A stretch of 6,105 nucleotides of DNA from an uncultured Victivallales bacterium. GTDB lineage: Bacteria > Verrucomicrobiota > Lentisphaeria > Oligosphaerales > JAFGRS01. Where the stretch lies: contig CAILKC010000105.1 of NCBI GenBank assembly GCA_903834675.1, positions 1-6,105 of the forward strand, given 5' to 3'. The notes under the pieces are model-generated. The model did no database searches, was not told where the DNA came from, and saw nothing but the letters and a program-made list of their open reading frames with translations. Shown here piece by piece: positions 5,669-6,105 of the stretch; position 1 is the first letter of the stretch; every line of letters starts with the position of its first letter. The translations under genes were made by a program, and so were the position numbers.

Positions 5669-6105
5669 TCAGCGCAGCACTTCAATCCTCACCGGCTTCC
5701 AGATGCCGCCAGCGTAGGTGGTGTCCAGCACCCGAACCGTGATCTGGTTCGGCGCGCCCCAGCGCACCGCGTCAGTGATGTCCAGGGTAAAGGCCTTGTC
5801 CCAGCCGGCGGTGCCCAGGTCGTGCTGGCCGACATAGGTGCCATTTACCCAGACCCAGGCGCACTCGTCGACCGCGTCGAAAGCGATCTCCACGGCATTG
5901 ATTTTGCCCTCCGGCTTGGCCGGCAGGTCGACGCGGCGCCGATACCAGGCCACGCCGTCGAACTCGTACCCCGCCTTTTCCCAGGCCTGCTCGATGGCAA
6001 GGGTCTTCCAGGCGCTGTCGTCAAACCCAGCCTCGTACCACTTGCTGAGGTGTCCGTCCCGCATGGGATCGAGAGCGAAGCGCCAGTCGTCCTTGGGCAG
6101 GGGAA
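5669..6105 (-). CDS. Partial protein ending in a GH2-type sugar-binding (jelly-roll) domain
   Basis: Only the last 144 residues are in the window. The frame is open to the right edge, so the start lies outside. The visible part is nearly all one galactose-binding-like beta-sandwich of the kind found at the N-terminus of family 2 glycosidases (beta-galactosidase, beta-glucuronidase). Diagnostic features are LPKDDWRFALDP at the beginning, then FDDSAWKTL, GVAWYRRRVDLP, AWVWVNGTYVGQHDLGTAGW, LDITDAVRWGAPNQITVRVL, and the terminal GGIWKPVRIEVLR, which is the family's 'G-[IL]-[WY]-[KR]-P-V' strand. An internal Met (6062-6064) is not the start, because the sequence before it (DDWRFALDP) belongs to the domain. 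The domain is at the C-terminus here, so the protein is not a classical GH2 enzyme with a catalytic barrel after it. It may be a larger multidomain protein with the sugar-binding module at its end. It is co-directional with the large secreted-protein gene, 385 bases upstream of it. Confidence 0.92.
   Translation of the reverse strand, partial: PLPKDDWRFALDPMRDGHLSKWYEAGFDDSAWKTLAIEQAWEKAGYEFDGVAWYRRRVDLPAKPEGKINAVEIAFDAVDECAWVWVNGTYVGQHDLGTAGWDKAFTLDITDAVRWGAPNQITVRVLDTTYAGGIWKPVRIEVLR

Noticed and set aside
1..6105. CRISPR array, insertion sequence, tRNA, phage or defence genes
   Set aside because: I looked for these on both strands. No spaced direct repeats, transposase-like proteins, cloverleaf sequences or defence-type domains are visible.

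Overview
The window is a GC-rich bacterial fragment, probably chromosomal and probably from an uncultured member of the PVC group or a neighbouring lineage (Planctomycetes, Lentisphaerae, Kiritimatiellaeota, Hydrogenedentes type). This placement is an inference. It rests on the strong G/C bias at third codon positions, a very large secreted LamG-plus-hydrolase protein, a beta-galactosidase-like sugar-binding module, and a lipoprotein whose C-terminal style resembles conserved small lipoproteins of those phyla. No rRNA, tRNA or marker gene is present to confirm it.

Layout, left to right. Positions 1-334 hold no convincing gene. They contain a cluster of GC-rich hairpins (25-104), a short heptanucleotide tandem repeat (169-192) and a possible sigma70-type promoter (245-273) with a good ribosome binding site. 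These lead into a plus-strand gene for a 204-residue lipoprotein (335-949). A 159-base convergent spacer follows. On the minus strand, and therefore transcribed right to left, lie a partial gene running in from the right edge (5669-6105, C-terminal GH2-type sugar-binding domain), a 385-base spacer, a 1088-residue secreted multidomain protein (2017-5283), and a ten-helix EamA/DMT-family transporter (1109-2020). The transporter's GTG start overlaps the preceding stop codon by four bases.

Working model. The partial gene and the large secreted protein look like carbohydrate-active proteins: one has a jelly-roll sugar-binding module, the other a LamG lectin-like module, a probable TIM-barrel-like region and a GATase-like Rossmann domain as in GH42-type enzymes. 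The overlapping DMT permease may be co-translated with the large protein and could export or import a small metabolite linked to its activity. The substrate cannot be read from the sequence. The lipoprotein is transcribed convergently and is probably unrelated in function.

No CRISPR array, insertion sequence, phage gene, toxin-antitoxin pair or defence system was found. The most noteworthy signals are the secreted hydrolase-like protein without a canonical Asn-Glu catalytic motif, its 4-base coupling to a DMT transporter, and period-7 tandem repeats in two of the three intergenic spacers, at three separate sites.
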